Origin: Sordaria brevicollis
Lineage: Eukaryota > Ascomycota > Sordariomycetes > Sordariales > Sordariaceae
Assembly (NCBI GenBank): GCA_033439795.1
Contig: JAUTDP010000010.1
Span: 1,922,001 to 1,986,000, forward strand
DNA: 64,000 bases
Reading direction: 5' to 3'
The notes under the pieces: model-generated
Told to the model about the DNA's origin: nothing
Database searches by the model: none
What the model saw: only the letters and a program-made list of their open reading frames with translations
Program-made: the position numbers and the translations under genes
In this document: piece by piece, positions 10,931 to 23,900 of the stretch
Layout: each line of letters opens with the position of its first letter
Numbering within the stretch: the stretch's first letter is position 1

Positions 10931-11429
10931 CGTGGCGGTAGTTGTTGATGAGTTATTTGGCAGGGAAGAAGTGAGGGAAGGAGGGAAAAGGGGAGGAAGG
11001 GTGGAAGGGAGAGGAGAGAAGAGCGAGGTGTTCACTTATAATCCAGGTTGGAAGAATGCTACTTCGGCGCATTTGTAAGATGTTACTAGTCGGGGGATTA
11101 CGGGGTGTACAACACTGCTTATTGGTTGACTTGATAATTTGTGATATGGATAATGTCAGGGGTTTGGTGTGTAGATGTCAGCATAAGATGACACAGCCAA
11201 CAAATGCCTTGCCCTACAGTATGACACTACACCGAAAACTCGCTCAATGTGTCCCTCGTTGCTCTGTTCGTGTAAGAGCAGCGTACCTAGGAAAGGTCGA
11301 TGAAAAGGTCGATGAAAAATCTGCGTATAACTGGTAAAGTTTCATGTATCTAAATCTCTATTGTATATGCCCGGAAAAACAATCTCTAGTTCACCTGCCC
11401 TCCAAGAACTCGGCGGTATCGTTGCTCTC
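10931..11429. other. Promoter of epoxide hydrolase and 3' region of SDR
   Basis: Holds the upstream region of the minus-strand hydrolase and the 3' UTR of the next minus-strand SDR. No gene seen. Confidence 0.55.
11035..11040 (-). promoter_or_regulatory. TATA-like box of the epoxide hydrolase gene
   Basis: Minus-strand TATAAG, 105 bp upstream of the ATG at 10930 and touching the alternative ATG at 11035. This decides the start in favour of 10930. Confidence 0.45.
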
Positions 11430-12340
11430 TCACCATGGCACCTCAGTGCCATCAACAGCATTGTAAAACTTGCCGTTAGACTCCTTAGTAAGTCCGTCAA
11501 CCTGCAAATCATAATCGGGCATCGTCAGAAAAACCATCATCAAGTAGGTAGTTCAAGGAAGGAAACCGTAAGCAAAACTCACAAGCTTAACAATCCCCGC
11601 GGCACTATCCTCCACCGTAACCGGCGCCTTATCCCCCAACCCAACCTTCTGCGCCACCCAGTTCCCCGGTCCCGTCTGGACCAGACCCGGGTGCAACGCA
11701 ATGGTAGTCAGCCACTCCTTCTGGCTGCTCGCAATACCAGCCGTCAACCAGTTGAGCGCGGCCTTTGCGCCTCCATAAGCGGGCAAGATCCAGGCGGCCA
11801 GGGCATCAACCAAACCAATACTTCCGGCCGTGGTCGAGACGCTTGCCCACTTGGGCTCCTTGCCCTGCTTCAATAGTGATAGGAGAGCTTGGAAGAGAAG
11901 CAAGGGGCCGATGGCGTTGATGTGGTAGTTCTCGAGCATGTCCTTGGTGTCGACCTCCTCGATGGGAACGGTGGAGGGCATGGCGCCCGCGTTGGCGATG
12001 GCAATGTCAATGTGGTCGATGCCCTCGGCGCGGATGGCGGAGACGGCGGCGGCTGGGTCGGTGGAGGAGGTGGATTCGATGTGGACGAGGAGAAGTCGGG
12101 AGCCGGGGGCCGTGGGGGAGGCCTTGAGCTCGGCGACGGAGGGGGTGGACAGGTCGCGGACGGAGCCGATGACGGTGTGGTTGGGGCGGGAGAGGTAGAG
12201 CTTGGCGATGCCGGCGCCGATGCCTGGGTGGAACTTTGAGTTAGTCTTGCGAGACATGAAAGAGAGAGGAATGATGGTGTTGGAAGCATACCCTTGCCCA
12301 CACCGCTGATGAAGACGACGGTGGAATCTGTGACGGCCAT
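11430..12340 (-). CDS. Short-chain dehydrogenase/reductase, NorA/AflD-like
   Basis: 253 aa in three exons, 12292-12340, 11583-12223 and 11430-11501. Both introns (12224-12291; 11502-11582) have GT/AG ends and keep frame. The last exon supplies the tail VDGLTKESNGKFYNAVDG, which is highly typical of small fungal ketoreductases of the norsolorinic acid reductase type; without it the frame ends in unrelated residues. Cofactor motif SGVGKGIGAG, structural motif IANAGAM, active-site YGGAK preceded by STTAGS. Predicted cytosolic NAD(P)H-dependent carbonyl reductase or alcohol dehydrogenase. It is head-to-head with the SDR at 13523 across a 1.2-kb promoter. Salicylaldehyde clusters carry several SDRs needed for correct oxidation state and release of the aldehyde; which step this one does cannot be told. 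Confidence 0.9.
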
Positions 12341-13522
12341 GGTGATGTTCGGTTCTTGGTGGGTTGGTAGTTGTTCTCGGTTAGTGTAGCTCGAGAGGAT
12401 GAATGCCGAGTTGAAGAAGCGATGTTGTCTCCAACCACGGAGCCTTTTAAAGGGTTACAGATGGTAGTGAACTTGTGTATTTGTCATTCTTCAGGAATTC
12501 TGGCTGACCAAGCTGTCTGCCTCCCCTCGTGCTCTCCCATCATGATGCCTCTGAATGACGACGGCGTGGATAGGTAGGATGCGATGCGGCATCGTGCTGG
12601 GCCGCCAGTGCGACCACATAGTGCGTGGGTTGGGACGGAACGATTGGTAATTCTAGTGAAAGTGATCTTTGTCTTGATTGAGAAGTATTGTATCAGCCTG
12701 GGGAGGCCAGCATATTGGCGTCGAGTAACATGAACCGGAGAGTTTTTGGGAACTTTGATGTTGTTGATGGAAAAAGAAGTCATGACGGCAGCTTGATCGG
12801 TCGCCTGTATTACAGGCTCTACAGTGGACGGTTCAGCAGACAACGGCAACAGCCATGGCGGGTAAGCGCAGGGTTACCCCTGTCCTCACCCCTGATTGGT
12901 CCAAGCACCCTTGCGGCTGCCGAAACGGGCAAAAAGTCTCGTAGTCATCGACAAGGCCGCTTTGGGACCAGTCGAACTCAACCAGAGTTCACGACATTGA
13001 ATTTCCTTGACGCCGTGGTGATACAGACACTTCGCTCAATTGACCGTCTGAACCGCCCTGCTTAGATAACCGGCCTGAAGCTCAGACCTGACCGATTTCT
13101 CAGCACTCAGCTTTTGCTTCCGAATAACGCCAGGCTCTTGTGTCGGGTTCGCTGATGGCGCTCATCATCACGATCTTGAAAACATGCTGCTTACCCGCCA
13201 AAGACTCCGTAGAGTGTCTTCAACTGGTGTGTCGATACAGATATGAGCATGCGAGGATCTTGAGACTCTATACCTTTCATGCCTAGGGAATGATCGGAGG
13301 TATTACCACTGCACTGTCCCTTCAGAAGGCTGGAAACCATATTCATTACCGTGCCATTGACTTCCCGAATGTCTGAAGATGGACTCATAACATGACTTTG
13401 AGGGAACAAGTCCGTCTCTGGACATCATGTTCACTCATTCTTACCCTCCTTCCTCTCCTCCTCACTCTCCCACCACCCCTCGCTCGTCACTCAACACCCG
13501 ACCATCATCCCTCAGCAAGAAG
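12341..13522. other. Bidirectional promoter between two SDR genes
   Basis: 1.2 kb between divergent starts (12340 minus; 13523 plus). The plus side has a CT-rich leader (13430-13520). No gene or clear shared motif seen. Confidence 0.55.
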
Positions 13523-14703
13523 ATGGCACCTCAACCGCAAAAATTTGCCCTCATCACAGGGTGCGGTGCCGGTGGTATTGGAGAGGCTCTCACACTCGAG
13601 TATCAGCGCCGCGGTATCCATCCCATCGCCACACTTCTCCCTTTCGAATCAAGCGAGCATCTCGAGAAGGCCGGAATCACCTGGTTCAAGCTGGATGTTA
13701 CCAACGAGGAGTCCGTTGTTCAACTGAAGAAGGATATCTGGGAGTTGACCAAGGGACGGTTGGATTTCTTGGTTAACAATGCGTAAGTTGACTTATGAAG
13801 CATGTGAGGAACGGTATGCGATGACTGACTCGGGAGTTTCTCAGTGGTATCTGCTACACTATGACGGCAATTGACACAGACGTCAAGTCTGTTCAGAAGA
13901 TGTTTGATGTCAACCTCTTTGGGCCTATGAGAATGGTGCATCATTTCCATAATATGCTGATTGCGTCTTCTGGGATTATCGTCAACATTGGTTCCATTGG
14001 TGGCATTGTGCCTTTTGTCTATGGGTGTAAGTCTTGCTTCTTCTCATCTGTCGTTGCTGGGAAATGCTGACTAGAGGTATGTAATCAGCATCCTACAACG
14101 CTTCCAAGGCAGCTCTTGCCCACTGGGGTAACAGTTTGCGTGTAGAGCTGGCGCCGCTCGGCGTCAGAGTTCTAGTGGTAAGCCATAAGCTGCCGGTACA
14201 TTGGCCAGAGAACACTACTGACGATCCTGCCACTCACAGATTATCTCCGGAGAAGTCGGCACCAATATCCTCAAAAACGATCACGGAAGGTCTCTTCCTG
14301 AGGGGTCATACTACTCGCCAATGGCTGAAGAGTTCAAGAACCACGTCCACAGGACACCTGGTAAACGCTCTCTGTACACAACTCATTTGCTTCCTCATCC
14401 ACTAACAGTCATCACGCAGATGCCGCCACCGACCGCTTCATCTACGCTAACAACGTCGTAGGAGAGTCTCTCAAAAAGAACCCCACCACATGGTTCTGGA
14501 CTGGGAGCTACTCTGGCGTCATTCGTTTCTTGCATACGTTCTTTCCAAAGACAATATTTGTATGTATCCCTGCTTGAAGTGCTAGCCGGATCAACATATA
14601 AATGAGCTAACAGTGACTGTAGGACCGCTGGTTCTCGAGCATGTTCAATCTGGCCAAGTTGAAGGAAGCACATGATACGGCGGTGAAGAAGAAGGTAGCT
14701 TGA
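13523..14703 (+). CDS. Short-chain dehydrogenase, Ayr1-like
   Basis: 290 aa in six exons: 13523-13782, 13845-14026, 14089-14177, 14240-14360, 14420-14559, 14623-14703. All five introns are 59-63 bp with GT/AG ends and preserve frame. Cofactor motif TGCGAGGIGEAL, NNAG across the first intron, catalytic Ser in NIGSIGG and YNASK reading across the second intron. The C-terminal part has hydrophobic-aromatic segments (TWFWTGSYSGVIRFLHTFF) that may touch the membrane, as in 1-acyl-dihydroxyacetone-phosphate reductase (Ayr1), its nearest well-known relative. In this cluster it likely acts on the polyketide chain. The upstream in-frame ATG at 13427 lies in a CT-rich leader and gives a low-complexity extension, so I start at MAPQPQK. 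Confidence 0.88.
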
Positions 14704-15406
14704 GTGTGGCGTTATACCCATTCTATGTCATCGTGGGGAAATCCAGGCCTTTTGTCTGGGGTCTTGGTAGCCGTGGATCTGCTGTCTATGTGTACAAGAT
14801 TAGATTAAGTACTCAGGAAGTTTTGTCGAGAAACAACTTCACTTTTCCAAACTCCTATTCCATTCAATATGATGCTTGACTTGGCTCGAACAACTACGCC
14901 TTGATCAGGAAGGGTTTAGTTGCCACTTTTAGCTCGCCCATGGATTCCGTAACGCTACTCAAGACGTGATAGGGAGCTTTCCGTCATGGCTTTCCTTCCC
15001 CAAGGCAAACGAGGCCAACACGTTGAGTTTTGTTTAACCACAAGATACAAACCCCAATGACCATACCGTACCCAACTGTTTTGCAGCAAGTTCTCACCTT
15101 ATCGTGAGGAAGGGGACTAAGTTGAGGAAGACGATCGAGTAAAGATGCCATCAGCAAAAGACAGACAAGGCTGCGCAAAGAGAATGGATATGGTAAGGCA
15201 GAAGATAAACGTGTTAACATGGGTTTATACAACTTGCTCTTGTTGTTAAACATCACAGCTCGAGCTTAAGTAAAACTCAAAGAACATGTACAGCATTTGG
15301 TCAAAAGCATTCGCAAGAAGAAGTCCAGTCGTTTATTTACCCCCAACCTCATAACCTCTACACACCACATCCCTCCCATTAACACCAATAAACACCACCC
15401 CCAACC
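14704..15406. other. Convergent 3' regions of SDR and cupin genes
   Basis: Two genes end here, tail to tail. No gene seen; the short frames have no recognisable content. Confidence 0.6.
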
Positions 15407-16085
15407 TTACCTCCCCTCATAATGCTCCTTCAAACTTCCCAAAAACCCCTCCACCTTCTCCCCCTTCGCATCCACCACCTCCTTACAATCCAGCAGCACC
15501 CACATCACCCTCCCCGGCAGCGTTCCGTTACCCGTGACATTCACCCACTTGTGCGCCGTCGCTCTCTGCACGCTCACATCTCCCTGGCGCATAATCCTCT
15601 TCTCGCCCGAATCCAGAATCAACTCAAACGTCCCCTCGACAATAATACCGTAGTCGATTGTCATGGCCCGGTGAAGCGGGGATTCGACGCCGGGGCCGAA
15701 GTCGATCATCCGGACTATGGAGCCGGATTTGTAGTGGAAGGGGGGCTTTTTCTTATTATCAGCACTGCTTCACCAGAAACGAGGGATATGGTAGGGGGAA
15801 AGGTGGGCAGAGGAAATGGGGGAAGAGACAAACCTCCTTCTCCTTAGCCTTCTTAATATCAACATTATCATTCAGATCCACCGGAGTTTCCTGCGTGGAG
15901 TAGAGCAGGTTGGAAATGGCCTGGTTCTGGACCATGAAGCGGTGGTGGTCGCCGTGGTCCGAGTGCAGGAAGATGGATTGGCCTTCTTCGTTGAGGCCGG
16001 TGATGTGCCGAACGATTTGGCGGAGGCCCGGGGCGGGGAAGGATTCGACGTAGTAGCCGTTTGGGTTGGTGTTGGGAGGGGCCAT
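15407..16085 (-). CDS. Small cupin protein of the polyketide cluster (cupin A)
   Basis: 196 aa in two exons, 15834-16085 and 15407-15745, with an 88-bp intron 15746-15833 (donor GTTTGT, acceptor AAAAAG; a slightly earlier in-frame AAG acceptor would add two Lys). Begins with a conserved ESFPAPGLRQIVRHITGL block, then a single cupin barrel: SPLHRAMTIDYGIIVEG, LDSGEKR, RQGDVSVQRATAHKWVN. This HRxxxxDY...EG plus GD...QR..H.W pattern defines the fungal cupins found in salicylaldehyde and related PKS clusters. The His residues could bind a metal. Proposed role (family knowledge): cyclisation, dehydration or aromatisation of a PKS product. It is paralogous to the cupin at 17993, and the two genes flank an SDR. 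Confidence 0.88.
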
Positions 16086-16351
16086 TGTGTTGGTGTTGGT
16101 GTTGGTGTTGAGGGTGGGGGTTGGTGATGGATGGGAAGGCTGGGACTGTGGAAGGAGGTTGAAGTGGTGGGAGACGTGTTGATAGATAGATCAGAACTGG
16201 TCGTGGTGGAAGAGCATGTGATAAGACCTCTTTATCAAGTTCTTGAGAAGGTTTAGAACGAGTTGATAAGCTAAATAAGCATTGAAGCGTAGATATTCCC
16301 GGTCACTACTGCCCTGGGCTGTCGCTCGACCTCCCGAGTCTCAAACCCGAC

Positions 16352-17417
16352 TCAAACACTCGCAGCAAGCGTAGTACCTCCATCCAAAATCATGTTGCAC
16401 CCGGTAGCATAGCTCGCCCTCGGACTCGAAAGAAACATGACCGCATCGGCAACTTCCTCGGCCAACGCAATCCTTCCGAGCGGAACGGCCTTTTGAATCA
16501 TCTCCCCGAGCTCGGGAATATCATCCATCGCCTTGCGAATCATGGGAGTATCGACCCATGACGGACACACGCTATTGACGCGAATACCATGTTTGGCGTT
16601 ATCGAGTGCTATCACCCCGCGTCAGTTACAAAACACCCGGAACGGACCCTTTTTGTTTCCTGGAGGTCAAGCAGGCACGGAACTTTCGTGTAACCCAACT
16701 TACCAGCATTCTTGGTAACACCATTGACCGCATGCTTGGCAGCCGTGTACTGCACCATCCCGGGCGTGGCAACGAAACCCGAAGCTGACCCCATATTGAC
16801 AATGCTACCCCGCGATACACCCCGCGCACCAACAGGAACGGTTACAGCAGCAGCTTCGTCGACAACGGGAATGGAAACGGGGTCCTGGGTCTTCATGAGG
16901 GCGGAGAGGGCGCGGGTGACAAGGAAGGTGCCGGTTACGTTGACTTTGAACATCTTTTCGAATTCGGGGACGCTGGCTTCGGCGATCTCCTTGGCGAGTT
17001 GGACTCCGACCTGCGCTCAAGGGATATGATTCAGTGGGATGTACCTATTGGCATGTAATCTTAATGGGTAGCACTTACACCGGCGCTGTTGACGGCGTAG
17101 TCGATCCGGCCGAGGATCCGATGTGCATGTTCGACTGCTTCATGGACAGACTTTTCGTCGGTGACATCGATGGCGACTGCCTCTGCGAGAAACTCCGGGT
17201 TGGTAGAGAGAGATTTACACTCTGCTGCCACGGCGGAGGAAGCTTCGAGTGTGAGATCTGCTACGACGATGCCTCGAACTCCATACCGTGCAAAGGCCAA
17301 AGCGCATGCCTTGCCAATTCCGCTTGCTACAGGAAGTCAGTAAGCTAGGAGAGTGATAGAAGATGCAATGAAGAGAAAGGTACCTCCGATAACGAATGCC
17401 GAGCCAGTGAGATCCAT
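16352..17417 (-). CDS. Classical short-chain dehydrogenase/reductase
   Basis: 281 aa in four exons: 17384-17417, 17079-17326, 16704-17010 and 16352-16608. Introns are 57, 68 and 95 bp with GT/AG ends. Joined, they give GGASGIGKACA (cofactor loop), VNSAG (structural motif), NMGSASGF with catalytic Ser and YTAAK, and a classical tail VMFLSSPRASYATGCNMILDGG. The N-terminal exon is only 34 nt, so a frame search alone misses the cofactor motif. Oxidises or reduces an alcohol/ketone with NAD(P). It is divergent from the cupin at 17993 over a 575-bp shared promoter, and it sits between two paralogous cupins, as expected for a salicylaldehyde PKS cluster. Confidence 0.9.
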
Positions 17418-17992
17418 GTCTTTGGGCTGTGTCAATGTTTAATGAGCAACAGAGCTTAGTTTCATCGGCGCCAAAGGATTGCCATTTTATGCATCGGAAG
17501 GATGGCAGTCATTGATGATTCCAGACCACCGAGCTCGTTCACTAGCCCTTACAGCTATCATTGACAGATTTGGCCCTGGTGAGGAGAAGATTGAAGGTAG
17601 TATCTAAATGCAGGTCAGCTCTGTGTAAGACGGAGATGGAGGGAATACCCGCCGGCGTTGCAGCCTGGGTGTGACCCCAAGCCAATCGGCCTACACTACT
17701 TGAGTTTCATTCGCGGAAAGTGTTTGTACATCAAATTGCCGTGGTAGAATTCCGTACTCGTGAGCCGGACCCGAGATTGATGCTTGAGCGGTGTTCAAGC
17801 GCCCCTGGATCTTCGTGAACAACAGGAACCGGTCGTTTGACCCTGTGAGCGAAGATGTGATGATCCTAACGATATAACATCATAGTCCAACGCCATGTTC
17901 CTCATCATCTGGACCAACTTCGAATCTCAAACATCAACACCTCTTAAACCTTCTCTTGCTGCCCTCATCCAAAAACTTACAGCTATCTAAAG
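17418..17992. other. Bidirectional promoter between SDR and cupin B
   Basis: 575 bp separating divergent starts at 17417 (minus) and 17993 (plus), suggesting co-regulation. It has a CCAAT box (GCCAATCGG near 17690) and several CCG/CGG triplets. No gene. Confidence 0.55.
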
Positions 17993-18647
17993 ATGTCCAC
18001 CTCAGGCCCCATCACCGAATTCCCCGCCCCCGGCCTCCGGGACCCCTTCCGTTACATCACCGGCCACGATGCCGAAGGCAACGCAGTCTTCGTTCAAACC
18101 GACAACGGCGACCACCGCGCCGTGATGCTCGGCGGTGCCGCCGCTCAAAACATCCTCTACAGCGCCGGTTCCAACCCCATCGAGCTGACCGGCAACGTCG
18201 ACCTCGAGTTCGCCAAAAACAGGGTACTTTCTCAACCCAATACTCCTCCTTAACTCCAAGAATGCTAACAGCAGCCAGCCCTCCCTTCACATCCCCAACG
18301 GCGTCTGCGTCCGCATGATCGACTTCGCACCCGGTTGCAAGTCCAACATGCACCGGGCCCTCTGCATGGGTATCGGCACCGTGTGCGAGGGCGAGGTCGA
18401 GCTCACGCTCGGCAGCGGCGAGAAGCGCATCTTGAGGCCGGGTGATGTCTCGATCAACCGCGGCGCCTTGCACCAGTGGCGCAACACGTCGGAGGAGAAG
18501 CCGGCAAGGATGCTTTACACGCTGCTGGACATCAACCCGCTGATTGTCAATGGCAAGCAGCTGGATTTTGATATGGGGTATTTGATGAAGGAGTATGCCG
18601 AGTATGATGAGGGTCAGGGGGATAAGAAGGGTGAGGAGAGTGATTGA
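17993..18647 (+). CDS. Small cupin protein of the polyketide cluster (cupin B)
   Basis: 199 aa in two exons, 17993-18223 and 18279-18647. The intron 18224-18278 is read with acceptor GCCAG so that AKNR joins PSLHIPNG in phase. The N-terminal TEFPAPGLRDPFRYITG block and the barrel MIDFAPGC, HRALCMGIGTVCEG, GEKRILRPGDVSINRGALHQWRN align position by position with cupin A at 15407. It differs at the barrel core: cupin A has Asp-Tyr, this one Gly-Ile, while the first His, the EG turn and the later His are kept. Likely another catalyst in shaping or releasing the PKS product; a different substrate or a non-redundant step is inferred. C-terminal Lys/Glu/Gly-rich tail. Confidence 0.88.
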
Positions 18648-20988
18648 GGGAGATGGGATGTGGCAAGGGTGTGTTTGAGGTGGTGGAGTGACGCCATAGA
18701 AGCTATATCCTGAACAAGATTGCCAATATTCGCCGTCCTTATTTCTCCTCTTTTGCTTATTGACAATGATGTTCAACGTGAATCCGAGATAGCGGACTGA
18801 TACGGCTCCCATGATTTTTGAACCCATGTCATAGACAAGTGTCTAAGTGCTCCTGGCCATGCTGTCATCGCAATAGTACTCGACTAAAGGCTTTCCGACG
18901 TGTCTAGAATCCCATTGAGTTATTGTCGTTAGGGCACCCATCACAAACGTTTGGTCTGCAAATGCATTTGGAATCACCGAAGAATCTAGGAGCCACCGTT
19001 AGGGAAATTCATCAAAAGCCAAAAGTATGGTAGAGCGCGGCATCGAGTATCGCCGAGATACTTCCCACACTTAACGAGAGCGAAAACCCCTGTTCCTGAT
19101 TGGACAGAACCCCTCTAAAAGCGCTATAATGAGCCGTTGAACGGGCTAAAACGCCCTGGGTTGGGGTGTCAGCAGGGGAGGGGCGGCCCGCGGTACACCA
19201 TCACCACCATAAAATGAATCTGGACGGCACATGCCGTTGGTCCGTTTGGCACACCTAACGTCACTGTCCGCCAAAGTGTAGAAGGTATTGTATCAATGCT
19301 TTCCAGCATATTGTAATCGAGATAAACAATCCGTTCGGGTCGCGGTGATAGAATCCATAACGTCGTATAACCGCTCGGCGGTCCGAGGCATTCGTAAGGA
19401 GTAAGACGGGGGAAATGGTGGGCTCCGATACTACGCATTTTAGGCGCGAGGAACTTTTGGCGATACCACAACATAAAGACCGTCCCTTTGCTTGTTGAAG
19501 AAGCAAATGGGACTTTTGGCAACGGCTAATGGCATGTCCTTGACCGTCATCGTCTTTCTTTCTTACAGCGTAGGACAAAAAGCCGACGCATGAGTCCTCT
19601 TCAATCTGGGTTCCTGGTGACCATTTCCCTCAGTAAGGTTCTATGCATCGTCCCTTTGAAGCCCCATGCCTCTGGTCGACTCTTGTAAGGCTGAGAAGCA
19701 AGGTAACTTTGCACTAGACTTTGCGCTTGAAAAGAACGTGGTACAATCTTCATGTGCTTCGTTCCATTTGTAGGGGTTAGACCGTCGATAGATTGGGTGG
19801 AAAACGCAGATATCCTCCGAGACGGGAGCGAGATCTCGTTAGCATCTCCTGTAGTGAGCTTGGACACGGTGACCCTGGCAAGCGATACGATGAAACAGCA
19901 ACTTCATCTCCGATATCGAAGACACGAGATTGCAAAGCGAATGAAACCCACGGGGTGCAGCTTCCGTAACACATTGCCGGCCCATGTGCCGAGAGAGCAA
20001 CCGCTTCTCAAGTTCGAATGAAACGCAGTCAGTATATGCGTAGAATGACGCAAGGAAAAGCTGTGGATAACGAACGCCAACGACAAAAAAGCAGGTCCGT
20101 AGTGTTACAGTTCAGTACCGAGGGCATCGTTCAGGGCAATTACAACCTCGAACCCATATTTGCGTCTCGAGTGTAACAGCAGCTTTGCTCTAAACTGCCA
20201 CAGTGCCACTTGACTTGAGCCTAGCCACCGCTCTTCTGTCCAGTCCTTATGCTCCATAGCTTTTAAGCTTACCGAAACACGATCCGTACATCAGTCCAGA
20301 GCAAAGGGTAGCATGATAGCTAACGTCTTTGGTAGACATGCACAGATCTTCAGCACGATAGTCAAACGCACGAACGGCAAGGGACTGTCGCCATTCTCTC
20401 CACATTGCGGCTAACTCAAACGTGGGGGAAGCGAAGCGGAGATGTTTTGAACAGGGGAGGAAGTAAACAAAGCATGACTGAGACGGATATCGGTGTTGTA
20501 CTTACCGCGCGGTAAGATATTGCCCGTGCTCCATGCTGCTCCGTACCCGGCGATGTGCCTGGTAGCATCATCCGCTTCGGGATAGCAGAACTCTAACCGC
20601 TTGGTCTTGGAACTTGTGCAAGTCTGTGAATGCCTTCGGCGTGCTCGTTCAGGAAGATAACCGAAGAAGGAGGCCATCATGGATGGAACTTGTGTGAACC
20701 GCAGTGCTCCGTTCGCAAGTAAGCCGGCGATGGTGAGCGATAGTGTTGAGGATCACGATGTCTGTCTTTGGCCTCAGTGAGTAAACACAAGGAAGGTGTA
20801 TAAGAAAGATGATCATCGTCACGATCAAAGCACAGACTTACCTCTCCAGAGCATCACAATCATCACCACCATCAACCACATCACCAACACACTTGTGCTT
20901 CCTCCTTCAAGCATTCAGACTCCCATCCCTTCTTTCACACTCCGTTGAACAGGACACCACATCATCATCCACAACATAATCTTTCAAG
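18648..20988. other. Intergenic upstream of the polyketide synthase
   Basis: 2.3 kb without a supportable gene. Frames at about 19.2-20.7 kb are short and lack motifs. The last 200 bp are the PKS promoter with TATA-like element and a CA/CT-rich leader. Confidence 0.55.
20799..20804 (+). promoter_or_regulatory. TATA-like box of the PKS gene
   Basis: TATAAG 190 bp upstream of the PKS ATG, at a distance similar to that in the oxidase gene at 2935. Confidence 0.4.
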
Positions 20989-23900
20989 ATGGCCCCTCAC
21001 AGCACCGTCGACTCCGACTACACGTCCTCCGGTTCATATACACCGACCAGCACCGATGGCTTCACCGGCCTCAACGGACTTAACAATGGGCGCGCCGTAG
21101 ATCCTCAAGAGCCCATCGCTATCATTGGAATGGGTAAGTCCAGCCAACGGCCAACATTTGTGCATTAGACAGCCAAAACTAACACCAGCCAGGATGTCGT
21201 CTGCCCGGTGGAAGCCACTCCAGCTCCAAGCTCTGGGAGCTCCTCAAGGCCGGGCGCACCGCCCAGAGCCGCTTCCCGCCGTCGCGCTTCAACATCGACG
21301 GCTTCTACCACCCCAACTCGGACCGACCGGGCTCGCTCAACATGGAGGGCGGCTACTTCATCGAGGACGACATCCGCGGGTTCGAGAACTCCTTCTTCGG
21401 CATCAACAACCTCGAGGCCACGTACATGGACCCGCAGCAGCGCAAGCTGCTCGAGGTCGTCTTTGAGACGTTCGAGAACGCCGGCTTCACGCTCGATCAG
21501 GTCTCCGACGCCAACATTGGCTGCTACGTCGGTAACTTCGTGACGGATTTCATCACCATGCAGCTCAAGGACTCCGAGTATACCCACCGTTACTCGGCGA
21601 CTGGTCTGGGCACCACTATCTTGGCGAACAGAATCAGCCATGTGTTCAACATGAAGGGACCCAGCTTCGTCATTGACACCGCTTGCTCGTCCTCGCTTTA
21701 CTGCTTGCATGCGGCTGTTACCGCCTTGCTCGCTGGAGAGTGCGACTCGGCCATCGTGGCTGGCGCCAATCTTATCCAGTCTCCTGAGCAGCAGCTCGCG
21801 ACCATGAAAGCTGGTGTGCTTTCCAAGACCTCTACCTGCCATACCTTCGACTCGTCTGCCGATGGTTACGGTAGGGCTGATGGTATCGGCGCCATCCTCG
21901 TCAAGAGACTCAGCGATGCCATCCGCGACGGAGACCCGATCCGCTCCGTCATCCGTGGTACTGCCATCAACTCCAACGGCAAGACCAATGGTATTACCCT
22001 GCCCAGCGCCGATGGACAGGAAGCCGTCATCCGCAAGGCCTACGCTCAAGCCGGTCTTGGGTTCAACGAGACCGACTACATTGAGTGCCACGGTACTGGC
22101 ACAGCGGTCGGTGACCCTATCGAGGTCGAGGCCGTATCTCGCGTCTTCAAGAAGCCACAGGGTGCTCCCCTCCTGATTGGCTCCGTTAAGAGCAACCTCG
22201 GTCACTCCGAGGCCGCCTCCGGTCTGTCCAGCATCATCAAGGTTGCCATGGCCCTCGAGAAGGGCGAAATCCCTCCCACGTATGGCGTCAAGAACATCAA
22301 CCCCAAGATTAAGACCGACGAGTGGAACGTCCAGATCGTCACCGAGACGACACCCTGGCCCAAGAACCTTCCTCACAACTCTGGCACGCTCTTCCGCCGC
22401 GCTGGTGTCAACTCCTTCGGATATGGCGGTGCCAACGCCCACGCCATCCTTGAGGCTCCCCAGATGCACGTCCCCGTTGGGTACAACCGCGGCTCTTTGC
22501 CTACTTCTCTCACCCGCTCGACCTTGTTCCTGCCTTTCTCGGGCTCCAACACCGCTGCTCTCGAGCGCAGAGTTACTGACATTGCTGCCGCCATCGACTT
22601 TGACAACGTCAACGTCGCCGACCTGGCTTATACCCTCGGTGTCAAGCGCACCCACCTCAGCACTCGTGGCTACATTCTCAGCGGCCAGGACTCGCTCAAG
22701 GATGATCTCAAGCCCGAGAACCTCAAGGTCGCGCTCCAGGGCAAGACCTACTCCAAGCTTCCCCTGGCTTTCGTTTTCACCGGCCAGGGCGCTCAGTGGC
22801 CCGAGATGGGCAAGGAGTTGATGAAGGAGTTTCCCAGCTTCCGCCGCACGATCCAGAGGCTTGACGCTGCCCTTCAGATGCTTCCGCATGCTCCCACCTG
22901 GACTCTCCAGGGCGCCATCCTCGAGCCGGCCAAGACCAGCATGATCAACCACGCCTCGCGCTCTCAGCCTGTCTGCACCGCTGTCCAGGTTGCTCTTGTC
23001 CAGCTACTTGCTTCTTGGGGCATCAAGCCCGAGAGTGTCATCGGCCACTCCTCCGGAGAAATCGCTGCCGCTTACACTGCCGGCTACCTCACCCCCGAGC
23101 AGTCCATCATCATTGCCTACTACCGTGGCCACTGCGTGACCAAGAGCACCATGGTCGGTGCCATGATGGCTGCCGGTCTTGGCGCCGAAGATGCTGACAA
23201 GAAGATCAGCGAGCTTGGCCTCGATGGCAAGATCAGGGTGGCCTGCGTCAACTCCCCCGAGAGCGTCACCATCTCCGGTGACACCGAGGGCATCGAAACT
23301 CTCCGCGCCGTGTTCGACCAGGCCGGCACCTTCGCCAGAGTTCTCAAGACCGACGGCAAGGCCTACCACTCCCACCACATGGCCGTCATCGGCCAGGAGT
23401 ACGAGGACCTCCTCACCGAGGCTCTCGACGGTGATGACTTCCCCACCACCAGCAACGGCGTGCGTTTCATCTCCTCCGTCACCGACGCCGTCGTCAACCA
23501 CGCCGTCGGCCCCGCCTACTGGCGCGCCAACCTCGAGTCCCCCGTCCTGTTCGCCAACGTCGTCGAGCGTCTCATCAAGGACACCGCCTCTCATCTCGTC
23601 GAGCTCGGCCCTCACTCCGCTCTCGAGCTGCCCATCAAGCAAACCCGCACCAAGGTCAACATCAGCGAGACCAAGGTCCACTACGGCTCCGCCCTCTCGC
23701 GCGGGAAGAACTCCATCACCACCATCTTGAACCTGGTCGGCGACCTCTTTTTGCACGGCCACGAGGTCGACTTCAAGGGCGTCAACTACGTCGACTCGGC
23801 CTTCAACAGCCCCAAGGCGCGCAAGAACGTGCGTACCCAGGAGAAGATGCTGCTTGATCTGCCCAACTACACGTGGGACTACAGCGGCACCGTCTTCAAC

